A stretch of 64,000 nucleotides of DNA, from the NCBI GenBank assembly GCA_964388575.1, contig CAYMAZ010000001.1:1-64000 (forward strand). The letters run 5' to 3'. Source of the stretch: CAYMAZ01 sp964388575 (lineage in GTDB: Bacteria; Bacteroidota; Bacteroidia; Bacteroidales; DTU049). Shown piece after piece: positions 44,337-54,410 of this stretch; position 1 is the stretch's first letter; the number at the start of each line of letters is the position of its first letter. The notes under the pieces were generated by a model. It made no database searches, was not told the origin of the DNA, and worked only from the letters and a program-made list of their open reading frames with translations. A program made the translations under genes and the position numbers.

Positions 44337-44369
44337 AAGCCATCTCGTTTTTGAGGTGGCTTTTTTTAT
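44337..44369 (+). terminator. Terminator of the ECF sigma/DUF2807 operon
   Basis: Stem AAGCCATCTC / GAGGTGGCTT (one G-T pair) with a 6-nt loop, followed by a T-run, 25 nt after the stop at 44311. Confidence 0.85.
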
Positions 44370-44494
44370 GTTTGAAAGCCTAAGTGTTATGAAGTGTAAT
44401 TTTCATGTCTATAATATGCCAGGCTGAGAACAAAAATTAAATTTTTGCACGTCTCCAAATGAATTTTCAATATCTCATCAGTTTTTCTCAAAAA

Positions 44495-44528
44495 AAAGAG
44501 GCTGATAAGTAATAACCTCAGCCTCTTT
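44495..44528 (-). terminator. Terminator of secDF
   Basis: Perfect stem AAAGAGGCTGA / TCAGCCTCTTT (11 bp, 12-nt loop), with a T-run on the minus strand (44497-44491), 20 nt after the secDF stop. Confidence 0.88.
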
Positions 44529-44548
44529 AATAATATTCAGAAAAAAAC

Positions 44549-47500
44549 TTATGATTTTTTAACTTCTGATCTTTTTAAAAGATCATATGCTGTGGGGGCG
44601 GCAAGAAAAATCGAACTGTAAGTCCCGACAATGATCCCAACGAGCAATGCAAACGTAAACCCGCGAATCACTTCACCTCCGAAAATGAATATTGCTAGCA
44701 GTACTGCAAAAGTGGTTCCTGCTGTGTTGATTGTTCTAGAGAGGGTACTGTTAATTGCATTATTCATGTTTGTAAGATTGCCCTTTTTGGGATGGAGAAA
44801 TTTGTTTTCTCTGATACGGTCGAAAATGATCACAGTATCATTGACAGAATAGCCGATAATGGTTAGGATAGCTGCAATGAATGCCTGATCAACTTCAAGA
44901 CTGAATGGCAAGATTCCGTAAAAGATTGAGAAAAGACTGATAGCGATAACAGCATCATGGAACAGAGCAACCAAAGCTCCAACTCCATATTGCCAGCGTT
45001 TAAATCGAATAGCAATGTAAATAAATATTATAATTAAAGCAATAATTACTGCAAAGAAAGCCCCTTGTTTAATATCCCTTGCAATGGTTGGCCCAACTTT
45101 TTGAGAACTGAGCCGGCCGATAATTTTTGCTTCATCATCTGACACAAACTCTTCAAATGTGATAGAGTTTTTGTAGAAATCTTTAACGCCGTCATAAATC
45201 TTGTGTTCAACAATTGAGTCACTCTCCTGACTTGATTCTTCTATAAGATATTTAGTTGTGACTTTGATCTGGTTGTTTGGGCCAAATGTTTTGACTTCAG
45301 CATTTGTACCGATATTGGCTTCAATCGATTTTGCAATATCAGATGTCACCACATCCTGATCAAATCGGACAATATATGTTCTTCCTCCTGAAAAGTCAAC
45401 TCCCAGGTTGAGTCCTCTGGTAAATAGGAAAACAACACCAATAACAATGACTGATGCTGAAGCAAGATATGCAACTCTTCTTTTTGACAGGAAGTCAATT
45501 TTTGTGTTTGCAAGGAAATTTTTCGTTAACTTAATATCAAAAGTAATCTTATAATTTTTATCAAGTAACCAGATAAAGAACAATCTTGTAATAAAGATAG
45601 AACAGAATAGTGAAGTAATGATCCCAATAATCAGTGTCGTTGCGAACCCCTGAACCGGACCGCTTCCGAAGACATACAGAACAATACCTGTCAGCAGTGT
45701 TGTGACGTTTCCGTCAATAATGGCTGAATATGCGTTTTTGTATCCATCCGCAATCGCAAGTCTGACGCCTTTATTTGCAGCCAATTCTTCCTTGATACGT
45801 TCATAGATGATAACATTTGCATCCACAGACATCCCAAGTGTCAGAATAATACCAGCAATACCTGGTAATGTAAGAACTGCCTGCAGAGATGCCAGAACCC
45901 CGAACACAAAAAACATATTTGTAATCATTGCAATATTTGCTGCAATACCTGCCTTGTTATAGAAGAAAATCATGTACACAAGAACCAGTATGAAGGCAAG
46001 GAGGAATGAGAGAAGGCCACTGTTTATGGCGTCCTTCCCAAGTGAGGGTCCGACAATAGCTTCTTCAACAATACTGGCTGGGGCTGCAAGCTTTCCTGAT
46101 TTGAGCTTTGTGGCAAAATCTGTAGCTTCCTCCATTGTGAAGTTTCCTGAGATGCTGGATCTGCCCGTAGGAATTTCAGTATTAACAGTTGGCCATGAAT
46201 ATACCTGGTTGTCAAGAACAATTGCAATGGAACGACCAATGTTGGTAGCAGTCATTCTTTTCCAGATTTTAGCTCCTTCATTATTCATGACCATTGTGAT
46301 TTCTGGTTTTCCGAATTGATCGAAATCTGGAAATGCATCTGTTACAACATCACCGCCAAGTGCAGCCTGGGTTGATTTAGGAGGTAATTTTATTGCAAGT
46401 AACTGGTAGGTGTTTCCCCCTTCTTTTACATCAAGAGGGTTAAAAGACCAAAGAAAACGCAGATCGGCAGGGAATATATTTTTTGTAAATGCAAGGTAAC
46501 GGTTTACTCTTGCAGTGTCAATTCCTCTGGAATATCCAACAACAGGGCCCTGTTGAGGAAAATAGTTGCCGCTTTCATCCTGTACAAATGCAGGATTTAA
46601 ATAAGCAAAAAGCGGATTTTTGGTAGCATATTCTTCAAAACTCATTTGATCGGTTGAGTCTGTTCCCTCTGTTGTTCCAAGTAATTCATCAAGGTTTGAT
46701 GTTGCTGTATCTGTGTTTTCAGCAGTATCTTCGATAATATCTGTTTCAGCTTCAGCAACTTCAATTGCCCCATCCTCAATAAGGGTAGAATCCTTTACAT
46801 TCTCAGTGAATCCGATCAGGCCTGGAAGTCTGTTGTTTGCATCTTCAAGAAACTGATATATTTCAGAAAGCTCATAGGTTTCCCAGAATTCAAGTTGTGC
46901 AGTACTCTGCAAAAGTTTACGTACCCGGACAGGATCTTTGATACCAGGCAATTCAATAAGAATTCTGCCGTTGGTAGCAAGTTTCTGAATATTGGGCTGT
47001 GAAACGCCGAATCTGTCAATACGATTTCTTAGTACTTCAAAGGTTCGGTCAAATGCTTCGTCAGCTTCTCTGCGGATAATATTGATAACTTCCTGATCTT
47101 CAGTATCGTAATTAATTTTACTTCTGAGTTCATTGGTCAGGAAAAATGATGCAAGGCGTTCCCCGGGCGCAATTTCCTGTATTGACTGATAAAAAAGATT
47201 AACAAAATCATCCTGGCTGGTCTTCTGTTTTTCTGTTGCCATTTGAATGGCCTGATTGAATTTTGGATCCTGATTGAATCCGGATAAGGCAATCAGAAGA
47301 TCTCCCATGGCCACTTCGAGTGTCACGTTCATCCCGCCTTTAAGGTCGAGACCAAGATTCAATTCACGTTCTTTACAATCTTTATAAGTGTATTTTTTAA
47401 CTAACATGTTCATAACCGGTTCCATCATCATGGAGTCCAGAAATGCTCTTTCACGGTCAGTTTTCAAAGAATCAAGAATCAGCTTTTCCAGGATTTGATC

Positions 47501-47662
47501 ACCGTTGCTTAATCTTTCGGCTTCCTCAAATACTGAGGGATGGTCAGCATATTTGACAGCTGACTTTTCAATTTTGCGTGAACAGAATGTAAATGACAAT
47601 TGATAAATACTCACGAGAGCAAAAACAATAGCCAGAAATTTAATTGCACCTTTATTTTGCAT
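44549..47662 (-). CDS. secDF: Fused protein translocase subunit SecDF
   Basis: 1037 aa from ATG 47662; the -7 element at 47702 favours this start over 47704. SecD half: TM1 (about 8-25), LGLDLKGGMNVTLEV, the P1 periplasmic domain, then five TM helices with SVDANVIIYERIKEEL. SecF half: FSGGRTYIVRF, a smaller periplasmic domain, and TM helices with SVNDTVIIFDRIRENK. It pulls preproteins out of SecYEG using the proton gradient. The P1 region carries an acidic Thr/Glu/Asp-rich insertion of about 40-50 residues, typical of Bacteroidota SecDF. Monocistronic with its own terminator. Confidence 0.95.
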   Translation of the reverse strand: MQNKGAIKFLAIVFALVSIYQLSFTFCSRKIEKSAVKYADHPSVFEEAERLSNGDQILEKLILDSLKTDRERAFLDSMMMEPVMNMLVKKYTYKDCKERELNLGLDLKGGMNVTLEVAMGDLLIALSGFNQDPKFNQAIQMATEKQKTSQDDFVNLFYQSIQEIAPGERLASFFLTNELRSKINYDTEDQEVINIIRREADEAFDRTFEVLRNRIDRFGVSQPNIQKLATNGRILIELPGIKDPVRVRKLLQSTAQLEFWETYELSEIYQFLEDANNRLPGLIGFTENVKDSTLIEDGAIEVAEAETDIIEDTAENTDTATSNLDELLGTTEGTDSTDQMSFEEYATKNPLFAYLNPAFVQDESGNYFPQQGPVVGYSRGIDTARVNRYLAFTKNIFPADLRFLWSFNPLDVKEGGNTYQLLAIKLPPKSTQAALGGDVVTDAFPDFDQFGKPEITMVMNNEGAKIWKRMTATNIGRSIAIVLDNQVYSWPTVNTEIPTGRSSISGNFTMEEATDFATKLKSGKLAAPASIVEEAIVGPSLGKDAINSGLLSFLLAFILVLVYMIFFYNKAGIAANIAMITNMFFVFGVLASLQAVLTLPGIAGIILTLGMSVDANVIIYERIKEELAANKGVRLAIADGYKNAYSAIIDGNVTTLLTGIVLYVFGSGPVQGFATTLIIGIITSLFCSIFITRLFFIWLLDKNYKITFDIKLTKNFLANTKIDFLSKRRVAYLASASVIVIGVVFLFTRGLNLGVDFSGGRTYIVRFDQDVVTSDIAKSIEANIGTNAEVKTFGPNNQIKVTTKYLIEESSQESDSIVEHKIYDGVKDFYKNSITFEEFVSDDEAKIIGRLSSQKVGPTIARDIKQGAFFAVIIALIIIFIYIAIRFKRWQYGVGALVALFHDAVIAISLFSIFYGILPFSLEVDQAFIAAILTIIGYSVNDTVIIFDRIRENKFLHPKKGNLTNMNNAINSTLSRTINTAGTTFAVLLAIFIFGGEVIRGFTFALLVGIIVGTYSSIFLAAPTAYDLLKRSEVKKS

Positions 47663-47701
47663 AGTTATAAAGTTTATAAATACCTTAAAATTTTGAGGGT
47701 G

Positions 47702-47709
47702 CAAAAATA
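47702..47709 (-). promoter_or_regulatory. -7 element of secDF
   Basis: TATTTTTG on the minus strand, 39 nt upstream of the chosen ATG at 47662. Confidence 0.45.
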
Positions 47710-47925
47710 TAACAAGATTAGCAAATATGCAATTTTATTTTTTTCGAATCATAAAATAACGCGGAAACAGTAAAATGGAATTTCTGTTGAGTGAAAATTT
47801 TTCAAATACACAATATTTTGTGTATGATCTACTTAAAGATAGTATTGAAAGTATTGTTAATAAATTCACCATAGGGAAGAGTCAATTTTATGTATTTTTA
47901 CAGGCCGTCAAATCACAATACTACT

Positions 47926-50900
47926 ATGTCAAAATTTACTCATTTACATGTACATACACAATATTCCATTCTCGATGGAGCTTCAAAGATTCCTGAATTG
48001 CTGCGACGTGTTGTGGAGCTTGATATGAATGCTGTTGCCATGACCGATCATGGGAATATGTATGGTGTTATGGATTTTGTATCACAGGCAAAGAAATTCT
48101 CTGTTAAACCGATTATCGGAGTAGAAACCTACGTCGCCAGAAACGCATATGATCAGAAATCAGGACTGGATGACAGAAGCGGATATCATTTAATACTGCT
48201 TGCCAAAAATTTTGTTGGATACAAGAATTTAATCAAGCTGGTTTCACGGAGTTTTACGGAGGGATTTTATTATACTCCGAGAATTGACAGATCCTGGTTA
48301 AAAGGAAACACTGAGGGGTTGATAGCATCATCGGCCTGTCTCGGTGGAGAAATTCCAAAAATGTTTCACCAGAAAAGCATTGAAGAAACAGAAAAATCAC
48401 TGCAGTTTTATCTTGATGTTTTTGGTGATGATTTTTATCTAGAACTAATGAATCATGGAATTCCGGAGCAGATTGAACTGAACAGGGGACTTCAGAAACT
48501 TTCTGAAAAGCACGGAGTAAAATTGCTGGCTACAAATGATGTGCATTTTGTGATGGAAGATGACTTCGAAGCACATAAACTGCTTATATCTATAAATACA
48601 GGCAAAGATATGAGTGAAGACACGCTTCATTATACCGGGAATGAGTATTTGAAATCCTTTGAAGAAATGACTCAGGTTTTGTCTGAGTATCCTGAAGCTT
48701 TGGAAAATACTGTGAAACTATCAGATTCGATAGAGCATTTTGATCTGAAACGAAAAGTTATCATGCCAGTATTTCCAATTCCACAGAATTTTGAAAATGA
48801 TGATGCTTATCTTAAACATATTACTTACGAAGGGGCGGTAAACAGATTTGGGGAGTTAATTGATGAAATCAGAGAGAGGTTGAATTATGAGCTTGATGTG
48901 ATAAAAAGCATGGGTTTTGCAGGATATTTTTTGATTGTGTCAGATTTGATCAGAGCTGCCAGGGAAAGTGGAGTTTATGTAGGACCGGGAAGGGGATCCG
49001 CTGCCGGATCTGCAGTTGCTTATGCAATTGGGATTACCAACATTGATCCCATAAAATATAATCTTCTGTTTGAAAGGTTTCTGAATCCAGAACGAGTGAC
49101 AATGCCTGATATTGATATTGATTTTGATGATGCAGGAAGAGATAAAGTTTATGATTACATTATAAATAAATATGGCAAGGATAAAGTTGCACAGATAGTA
49201 ACTTTTGGGACTTTGGGCTCAAAGTCTGCCATACGTGATGTGGCCAGGGTTATTGGGGCCGATCTGCAAACTGCCGACAGAATTGCGAAGCTTGTTCCTG
49301 ATGGTCCTGAAATGAGTATTGAGAAAGCATTGAAGGAAAGCTCGGATTTTAAAGAAGTTTTTGAAAAAGGGAGCGACCTTGAGAAAAGGATAATCGAAAA
49401 TGCAAGAAAACTGGAAGGACTCATAAGGCAAACTGGTGTTCATGCCTGCGGAACCATTATTGGCAGGGATTCTCTGATTAATGATATTCCTCTTGCACGA
49501 GCAAAGGACAGTGATCTGCCTGTGACACAATACGAAGGTTCTTTGGTTGAGGCAGCCGGGATGCTGAAAATGGATTTTTTGGGTCTCAAAACACTTTCAA
49601 TAATGAAAGATGCTATTGAGATTATTAAAGCCAGACATGATGTAGAAGTGGTGATTGATAACATTCCACTTGATGATGAAAATACCTGGAAGTTGTTTCA
49701 GAAAGGAGATACAATTGGAATATTCCAGTTTGAATCACCCGGAATGAGAAAGTGGTTGGCTGAATTAAAACCGGAGCACATTGAGGACCTGATTGCAATG
49801 AATGCTCTGTACAGACCTGGCCCAATGGATTTTATTCAGGATTTTATTGACCGGAAATTCGGACGAACACCAATTGAATATGCCCATGAGCTTCTTGAAC
49901 CAATATTGAAAAACACAAACGGAATTATGGTTTATCAGGAGCAGATTATGCAGGCAGCTCAGGTTTTGGCAGGGTATTCTCTTGGTAGTGCAGACATTCT
50001 GCGAAGAGCCATGGGGAAAAAGAAAATTGAGGAGATGAACAAACAGAGAAATATTTTTCTCGAAGGTGCCCAAAAATTACATGGCATTCCGTCTGAACTT
50101 GGGAATAAAATATTTTCACAAATTGAAGAATTTGCAAAATATGGTTTTAACAGATCGCATTCAGCAGCATATTCTGTGCTTGCATTTCAAACAGCATGGA
50201 TCAAAGCACATTATCCGGCTGAGTATATGGCTGCCACTCTCACCCACAATCTTGGAGAATTAAAGAGTATTACATTTTTTATTGAGGAATCCAAACGAAT
50301 GGGGATTGCTGTGTTGGGACCGGATGTCAATGAAAGCTACAAGTATTTTTCGGTGACAAGAGATGGCAAAATCAGATTTGGTCTTGCAGCATTAAAGAAT
50401 GTTGGAGAGTCTGCTGCTGAATATCTGATACAGGAAAGAAAAGAAAATGGATTATTTAAGGATTTACAGGATTTTCTGAAGCGATTGAATTCAAGATACC
50501 TAAACAAGAGGGCAATAGAATCACTTGCTTATACAGGTGCTTTTGACAGCTTCGGAATTCATCGTGCTCAGTTTTTCTTCAGAGAAAATGAAACGTCAGC
50601 ATCATTTATTGATATCATGATTCGTCATGCTTCACATCTGCAGTCAATTGCCTCATCCAATCAGCAATCTCTTTTTGGGGAGATGGAAGAAGCTGCAATG
50701 CCTGAGTTGAACATCCCTAATTGTGAGCCATTTACACAATATGAGCAATTGAAATATGAAAAAGAATTTGCTGGATTCTATATTCATGCTCATCCACTTG
50801 AGCAATATTCACTGATTTTAAGAAAATTCTGCACAGGTAATCTGGAGATTCTGAAAGCTTCAATTAAGGATGAGGCTGAAGCATCAATGTCAATAGCTGG

Positions 50901-51378
50901 TCTGGTAGTTGGTTCTCAGGAAAAACTTTCAAAACAAAATACAAAATGGGGATATATCAGAATTGAGGATGAAACCGGGACATATGATTTGAATCTGTTT
51001 GGAGAGCAATATCTGAAATTTAAACATTATGCTGAAATTGGAATTTTTATTTATGTGGATCTTAAAATTCAGAAACACTACAAGTCTGGAAGAACTGAAG
51101 TGAGAGTTCAGAATATTTGTCAGGTTTCTGATGTTGAACAAAAAATTGATCATGCTGTGGTTCTTTTGAATACTCAGATTCTAAAGGATAATTTTGATGA
51201 AATCGTCAGTAAAATTAAGAATGAGAAAGGAAAAATTCAACTGAAAATCAGTGTTGTAGGAAAAGGAAGCAATGGAGAAGATGCAGGTTGTAATCTGATT
51301 ATGAAGCATCACAAAGTCAACCTGGATGTAATAAAACACCTTGATCTAATTGGGTGTAAGATCTTGGAAATTAGATAG
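47926..51378 (+). CDS. dnaE: DNA polymerase III subunit alpha
   Basis: 1150 aa from ATG 47926 (MSKFTHLHVHTQYSILDGA, the family start; a longer frame from 47890 is unlikely). PHP domain (about 1-215), polymerase core with PDIDIDFDDAGRD (catalytic Asp residues) and GPGRGSAAGSAVAY, and the fingers/tau-binding region. A helix-hairpin-helix region follows, then an OB fold near the C-terminus. Replicative DNA synthesis. It is a DnaE1-type protein, slightly shorter than the E. coli one. Divergent from secDF; the 216-bp spacer shows no clear plus-strand -7 element. Confidence 0.96.
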   Translation: MSKFTHLHVHTQYSILDGASKIPELLRRVVELDMNAVAMTDHGNMYGVMDFVSQAKKFSVKPIIGVETYVARNAYDQKSGLDDRSGYHLILLAKNFVGYKNLIKLVSRSFTEGFYYTPRIDRSWLKGNTEGLIASSACLGGEIPKMFHQKSIEETEKSLQFYLDVFGDDFYLELMNHGIPEQIELNRGLQKLSEKHGVKLLATNDVHFVMEDDFEAHKLLISINTGKDMSEDTLHYTGNEYLKSFEEMTQVLSEYPEALENTVKLSDSIEHFDLKRKVIMPVFPIPQNFENDDAYLKHITYEGAVNRFGELIDEIRERLNYELDVIKSMGFAGYFLIVSDLIRAARESGVYVGPGRGSAAGSAVAYAIGITNIDPIKYNLLFERFLNPERVTMPDIDIDFDDAGRDKVYDYIINKYGKDKVAQIVTFGTLGSKSAIRDVARVIGADLQTADRIAKLVPDGPEMSIEKALKESSDFKEVFEKGSDLEKRIIENARKLEGLIRQTGVHACGTIIGRDSLINDIPLARAKDSDLPVTQYEGSLVEAAGMLKMDFLGLKTLSIMKDAIEIIKARHDVEVVIDNIPLDDENTWKLFQKGDTIGIFQFESPGMRKWLAELKPEHIEDLIAMNALYRPGPMDFIQDFIDRKFGRTPIEYAHELLEPILKNTNGIMVYQEQIMQAAQVLAGYSLGSADILRRAMGKKKIEEMNKQRNIFLEGAQKLHGIPSELGNKIFSQIEEFAKYGFNRSHSAAYSVLAFQTAWIKAHYPAEYMAATLTHNLGELKSITFFIEESKRMGIAVLGPDVNESYKYFSVTRDGKIRFGLAALKNVGESAAEYLIQERKENGLFKDLQDFLKRLNSRYLNKRAIESLAYTGAFDSFGIHRAQFFFRENETSASFIDIMIRHASHLQSIASSNQQSLFGEMEEAAMPELNIPNCEPFTQYEQLKYEKEFAGFYIHAHPLEQYSLILRKFCTGNLEILKASIKDEAEASMSIAGLVVGSQEKLSKQNTKWGYIRIEDETGTYDLNLFGEQYLKFKHYAEIGIFIYVDLKIQKHYKSGRTEVRVQNICQVSDVEQKIDHAVVLLNTQILKDNFDEIVSKIKNEKGKIQLKISVVGKGSNGEDAGCNLIMKHHKVNLDVIKHLDLIGCKILEIR

Positions 51379-51492
51379 ATCAAAAAATATATTTTGATAT
51401 TTTCACTATTAATGCTTTAAGGATTTGTTTTTTAGTAGGAAATATTTTTGAATATATGTGGAAATTTTATGTAAAAAATATAAAAATTTCTT

Positions 51493-51513
51493 TACATTTG
51501 CCAAACAAATTTA
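51493..51513 (+). promoter_or_regulatory. Palindromic promoter block of the 450-aa T9SS cargo gene
   Basis: TACATTTG (-7 type), 5-nt spacer, CAAATTTA: an inverted repeat with one mismatch per 8-bp arm. The same block with the same spacer length occurs upstream of the dockerin-like secreted protein gene at 57545-57565. Confidence 0.55.
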
Positions 51514-51525
51514 AAAACTAGCATT

Positions 51526-52878
51526 ATGAAAAAAATTTACGTTTTGACATTTATTTTAGTGAATGTGTTTTTGATCAACACTTTTGCACAGAACGGATTA
51601 AGGGATGATGTTATGCAAACCAATTACGATGAAGGCATGGTCATAAATCAAAGTTCTGTTGAAACAGGTACATGGTTTTATTTTGACAAATCGGTCTTAC
51701 TATATGACAATGGGCCTTTGATTACACATCCTGCTTCTGCTGGCGGTGCAGATACAAGTATGCTTCAGACAGGTCTCGGAATGAATACCTTAGGTGCAGG
51801 AGTTCAGTTTCTCTCAGGAAACAGAATGGCAGATGATTTCACACTTACAGATGCATGCAATATTGATTCCATTGCAATTTATGCCTATCAAACAGGATCA
51901 ACAACGACTTCAACAATTACAGGTTTGTATTTGCGTGTATGGGATGGTATTCCCGAAGATTCTTCAAGTACTCTGATTTGGGGTGATTTGGTTACCAATA
52001 TTATGTCGGGTACTGAATGGACAAACATTTACAGGATGTCCGAAACGACACCCGGAACGACCAGACCGATTTTTGTAAGCTATGCTGTTACTGCAGGACT
52101 TCAACTTCAGCCTGGAACATACTGGCTTGAATGGACTATTGATGGTTCTCTGGCTTCAGGGCCCTGGGCTCCCCCTATTTCAATTCTGGGAACGACAACC
52201 ACAGGAAATGCAAGGCAATATACATCTTCTTCAACGTCCTGGATAGATTTTACAGATTCAGGAACATTAACTCCACAGGGGATGCCTTTCAAAATATATG
52301 GCTCATTACTTGCGAATGATGTAGGTGTTGTAGCGTTGCTCTCACCAGTAACAGGCGAATTGACTGATAGTGAAATCATGACTGTTACGATTGAAAACTT
52401 CGGAGATTTTGATGAAATTAATTTCCCGCTTATGTTTCAGGTTAACGGAGGAACTGTCAACACAGAAACGATAACAACAAATGTGCCTTACGGAACCAAT
52501 GTTGATTTTACTTTACCAGGAACATTTGACTTTTCAGCTCCCGGACAATTTGAGATCACTTTATGGACAGAACTTACAGGAGATAATGATGTGTCAAACG
52601 ATACCTTAACAGTAATGTTAAACAATACAACACATATTGCAGAAAATGAGAATGCTGCTTTTTCAGTTTATCCGAATCCTGCAGTTGTTTCTGTCAGAAT
52701 TTCAGGTAAAGAAATTGTTTCTCTGATTGAGATTTTTGATGTGAACGGATCACTTATCTATTCTGATGTTCCAATGGAAGCGGATTTTATTGTATCACTA
52801 GAAAATTTCAGAAATGGGGTCTATGCCGTCAACCTTCACACTCAGAATGGAAAACAGATACATAAAATTGTTAAATAG
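51526..52878 (+). CDS. Secreted T9SS cargo protein
   Basis: 450 aa. The Sec signal peptide (about 1-21) ends TFAQ. The N-terminal half (about 40-260) is a beta-rich domain I do not recognise (ADDFTLTDACNIDSI resembles jelly-roll or proprotein-convertase-like modules). A CARDB-like domain spans 265-365, and the T9SS type A sorting domain covers about 375-450 (FSVYPNPAVVSV, then GVYAVNL and a KIVK tail). It is exported across the outer membrane by T9SS. No catalytic residues seen, so a structural or adhesive surface protein is likely. A strong terminator follows. Confidence 0.87.
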   Translation: MKKIYVLTFILVNVFLINTFAQNGLRDDVMQTNYDEGMVINQSSVETGTWFYFDKSVLLYDNGPLITHPASAGGADTSMLQTGLGMNTLGAGVQFLSGNRMADDFTLTDACNIDSIAIYAYQTGSTTTSTITGLYLRVWDGIPEDSSSTLIWGDLVTNIMSGTEWTNIYRMSETTPGTTRPIFVSYAVTAGLQLQPGTYWLEWTIDGSLASGPWAPPISILGTTTTGNARQYTSSSTSWIDFTDSGTLTPQGMPFKIYGSLLANDVGVVALLSPVTGELTDSEIMTVTIENFGDFDEINFPLMFQVNGGTVNTETITTNVPYGTNVDFTLPGTFDFSAPGQFEITLWTELTGDNDVSNDTLTVMLNNTTHIAENENAAFSVYPNPAVVSVRISGKEIVSLIEIFDVNGSLIYSDVPMEADFIVSLENFRNGVYAVNLHTQNGKQIHKIVK

Positions 52879-52898
52879 AAAAGCATTGAATTGTTTAC

Positions 52899-52929
52899 AA
52901 AAAAACCGGTTCTTTACGCCGGTTTTTTT
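52899..52929 (+). terminator. Terminator of the 450-aa T9SS cargo gene
   Basis: AAAAAACCGG / CCGGTTTTTT stem with a loop of about 9 nt, followed by T, starting 20 nt after the stop at 52878. Confidence 0.88.
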
Positions 52930-52976
52930 GTTTATAATTTTACGAAATTCAACATCCTGCATTCGTTGAAATTTTA

Positions 52977-52984
52977 TATTTTTG
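52977..52984 (+). promoter_or_regulatory. -7 element of trxA
   Basis: TATTTTTG on the plus strand, 31 nt before the ATG at 53016, downstream of the preceding terminator. Confidence 0.42.
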
Positions 52985-53015
52985 TCAAAAAGTACAAACT
53001 TAAAATATTACAAAA

Positions 53016-53333
53016 ATGGCTATTGAAATTAATGACAGTAATTTTCAGGAATTGATAGTAGAATCTGGTAAACCTGCATTGCTTGATTTTTGGGCTGAGT
53101 GGTGTGGTCCCTGTCGAATGATTGCTCCAATTGTTGAAGAACTCAGTAAAGAATATGCTGATCAGATTGTCATCGGAAAGGTGGATGTTGACAGCAGTCC
53201 CGGCATTACCGGAAAGTTTGGAATACGCTCAATTCCTACATTACTGTATTTTAAGAATGGTGAAGTTGTTGACAAACAACTCGGGGCTGTTCCAAGAAAC
53301 ACGATTGAAGATAAGCTGAAAGCTCTCTTATAA
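53016..53333 (+). CDS. trxA: Thioredoxin
   Basis: 105 aa, standard length, cytoplasmic (no signal peptide). The redox-active Cys30-Gly-Pro-Cys33 lies in WAEWCGPCRM, with cis-Pro in IRSIPTLLYF. It reduces protein disulfides using thioredoxin reductase. It is followed 11 bp later by a DUF58 gene on the same strand, so the two may be co-transcribed. Confidence 0.95.
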   Translation: MAIEINDSNFQELIVESGKPALLDFWAEWCGPCRMIAPIVEELSKEYADQIVIGKVDVDSSPGITGKFGIRSIPTLLYFKNGEVVDKQLGAVPRNTIEDKLKALL

Positions 53334-53344
53334 AAAATCACAAT

Positions 53345-54277
53345 TTGGCAATTTACAACGAAAGAGAAATCCAACTCTATGGCCATCTTGAATTGCTTGC
53401 CAGGCAGGCAGTTGAAGGATTTATGACTGGTTTGCACAAAAGCCCGTTTCATGGATTTTCTGTGGAATTCTCAGAACATCGGTTATACAACCCCGGAGAA
53501 TCAACAAAATTTATTGACTGGAAATTGTATGGACGGACAGATAAGTTATTTGTTAAACGATTTGAAGAAGAGACTAATCTGAGGTGCCAGATTCTTATTG
53601 ACAATTCATCTTCCATGTTTTTTCCATTTGATGAATCTAAACCCTTTGTATCCAGATGTAAGACGAATTTTGCATTGTTTGCCTCAGCTGTCATCATGTA
53701 TTTATTAAAACTTCAGAGAGATGCTTTTGGATTAACTGTGTTTAGTGATGAGCTTGAGTTTCACACAGGTGCACGTTCTACAAATCAGCATCACAGGTAT
53801 ATCATGAAGCAACTGGAAGAAATGGCACTGAAAACCGATCCTGAAAACCGCAAATCAACTTCTGTTTCAGAAACACTTCATAATATTGCTGAACGAATAC
53901 ATCGGCGCTCATTGGTTGTCCTGTTCAGTGATATGTTTGACGGAAACAATTCAGTAGATGAAATAATCGATGCATTGCAGCATCTGAGACATAACAAACA
54001 TGAAGTCATTGTTTTTCATGTTTCAGACAAATCAAAAGAACTAGAATTAAAATATGATAATCGCCCGTATAAATTCATTGATATGGAGGATGATAGCCAG
54101 ATTATTATCAATCCCAATGAAATAAGAGAAGCATATGAGAAACGGTTGAAAGATATTTTTGAAGAAATTAGGTCAAGATGTGCTGCGGCCATGATTGACG
54201 TTGTTGAAGCTGACATTAATGACAAACCGGAAAATATCATAAAACCTTATCTTACAAAAAGAAATAAAATGGTCTGA
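53345..54277 (+). CDS. DUF58 domain protein (vWA-like)
   Basis: 310 aa with a TTG start at 53345, 11 bp after trxA. DUF58 hallmark: GFSVEFSEHRLYNPGESTKFIDWKLYGRTDKLFVKRFEEE (about 37-77), then a vWA-like MIDAS motif DNSSS near residue 86-90. In Bacteroidota, DUF58 proteins usually act with a MoxR AAA+ ATPase and BatA/BatB proteins in envelope stress resistance. None of those is next to this gene, so it is an isolated copy. Soluble, no TM. The TTG start is chosen for its spacing and lack of an earlier ATG. Confidence 0.87.
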   Translation: MAIYNEREIQLYGHLELLARQAVEGFMTGLHKSPFHGFSVEFSEHRLYNPGESTKFIDWKLYGRTDKLFVKRFEEETNLRCQILIDNSSSMFFPFDESKPFVSRCKTNFALFASAVIMYLLKLQRDAFGLTVFSDELEFHTGARSTNQHHRYIMKQLEEMALKTDPENRKSTSVSETLHNIAERIHRRSLVVLFSDMFDGNNSVDEIIDALQHLRHNKHEVIVFHVSDKSKELELKYDNRPYKFIDMEDDSQIIINPNEIREAYEKRLKDIFEEIRSRCAAAMIDVVEADINDKPENIIKPYLTKRNKMV

Positions 54278-54388
54278 ATAATACTGTTTTACTGTCATTT
54301 TTATTTATAGGAGAGAAATAGGGTTTTTTAATATTGATATTTTTAAAAGTACAGGAAAATTTTCATTTTACCTTGTACAATATTTATA

Positions 54389-54396
54389 TACTTTTG
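54389..54396 (+). promoter_or_regulatory. -7 element of the tolC-like gene
   Basis: TACTTTTG on the plus strand, 14 nt before the ATG at 54411. Confidence 0.38.
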
Positions 54397-54410
54397 TAAA
54401 AAATCGTCAC

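Noticed and set aside
47775..47996. 73-aa ORF upstream of dnaE
   Set aside because: It runs into the dnaE start in another frame; composition follows the AT-rich spacer and no start signal is seen.
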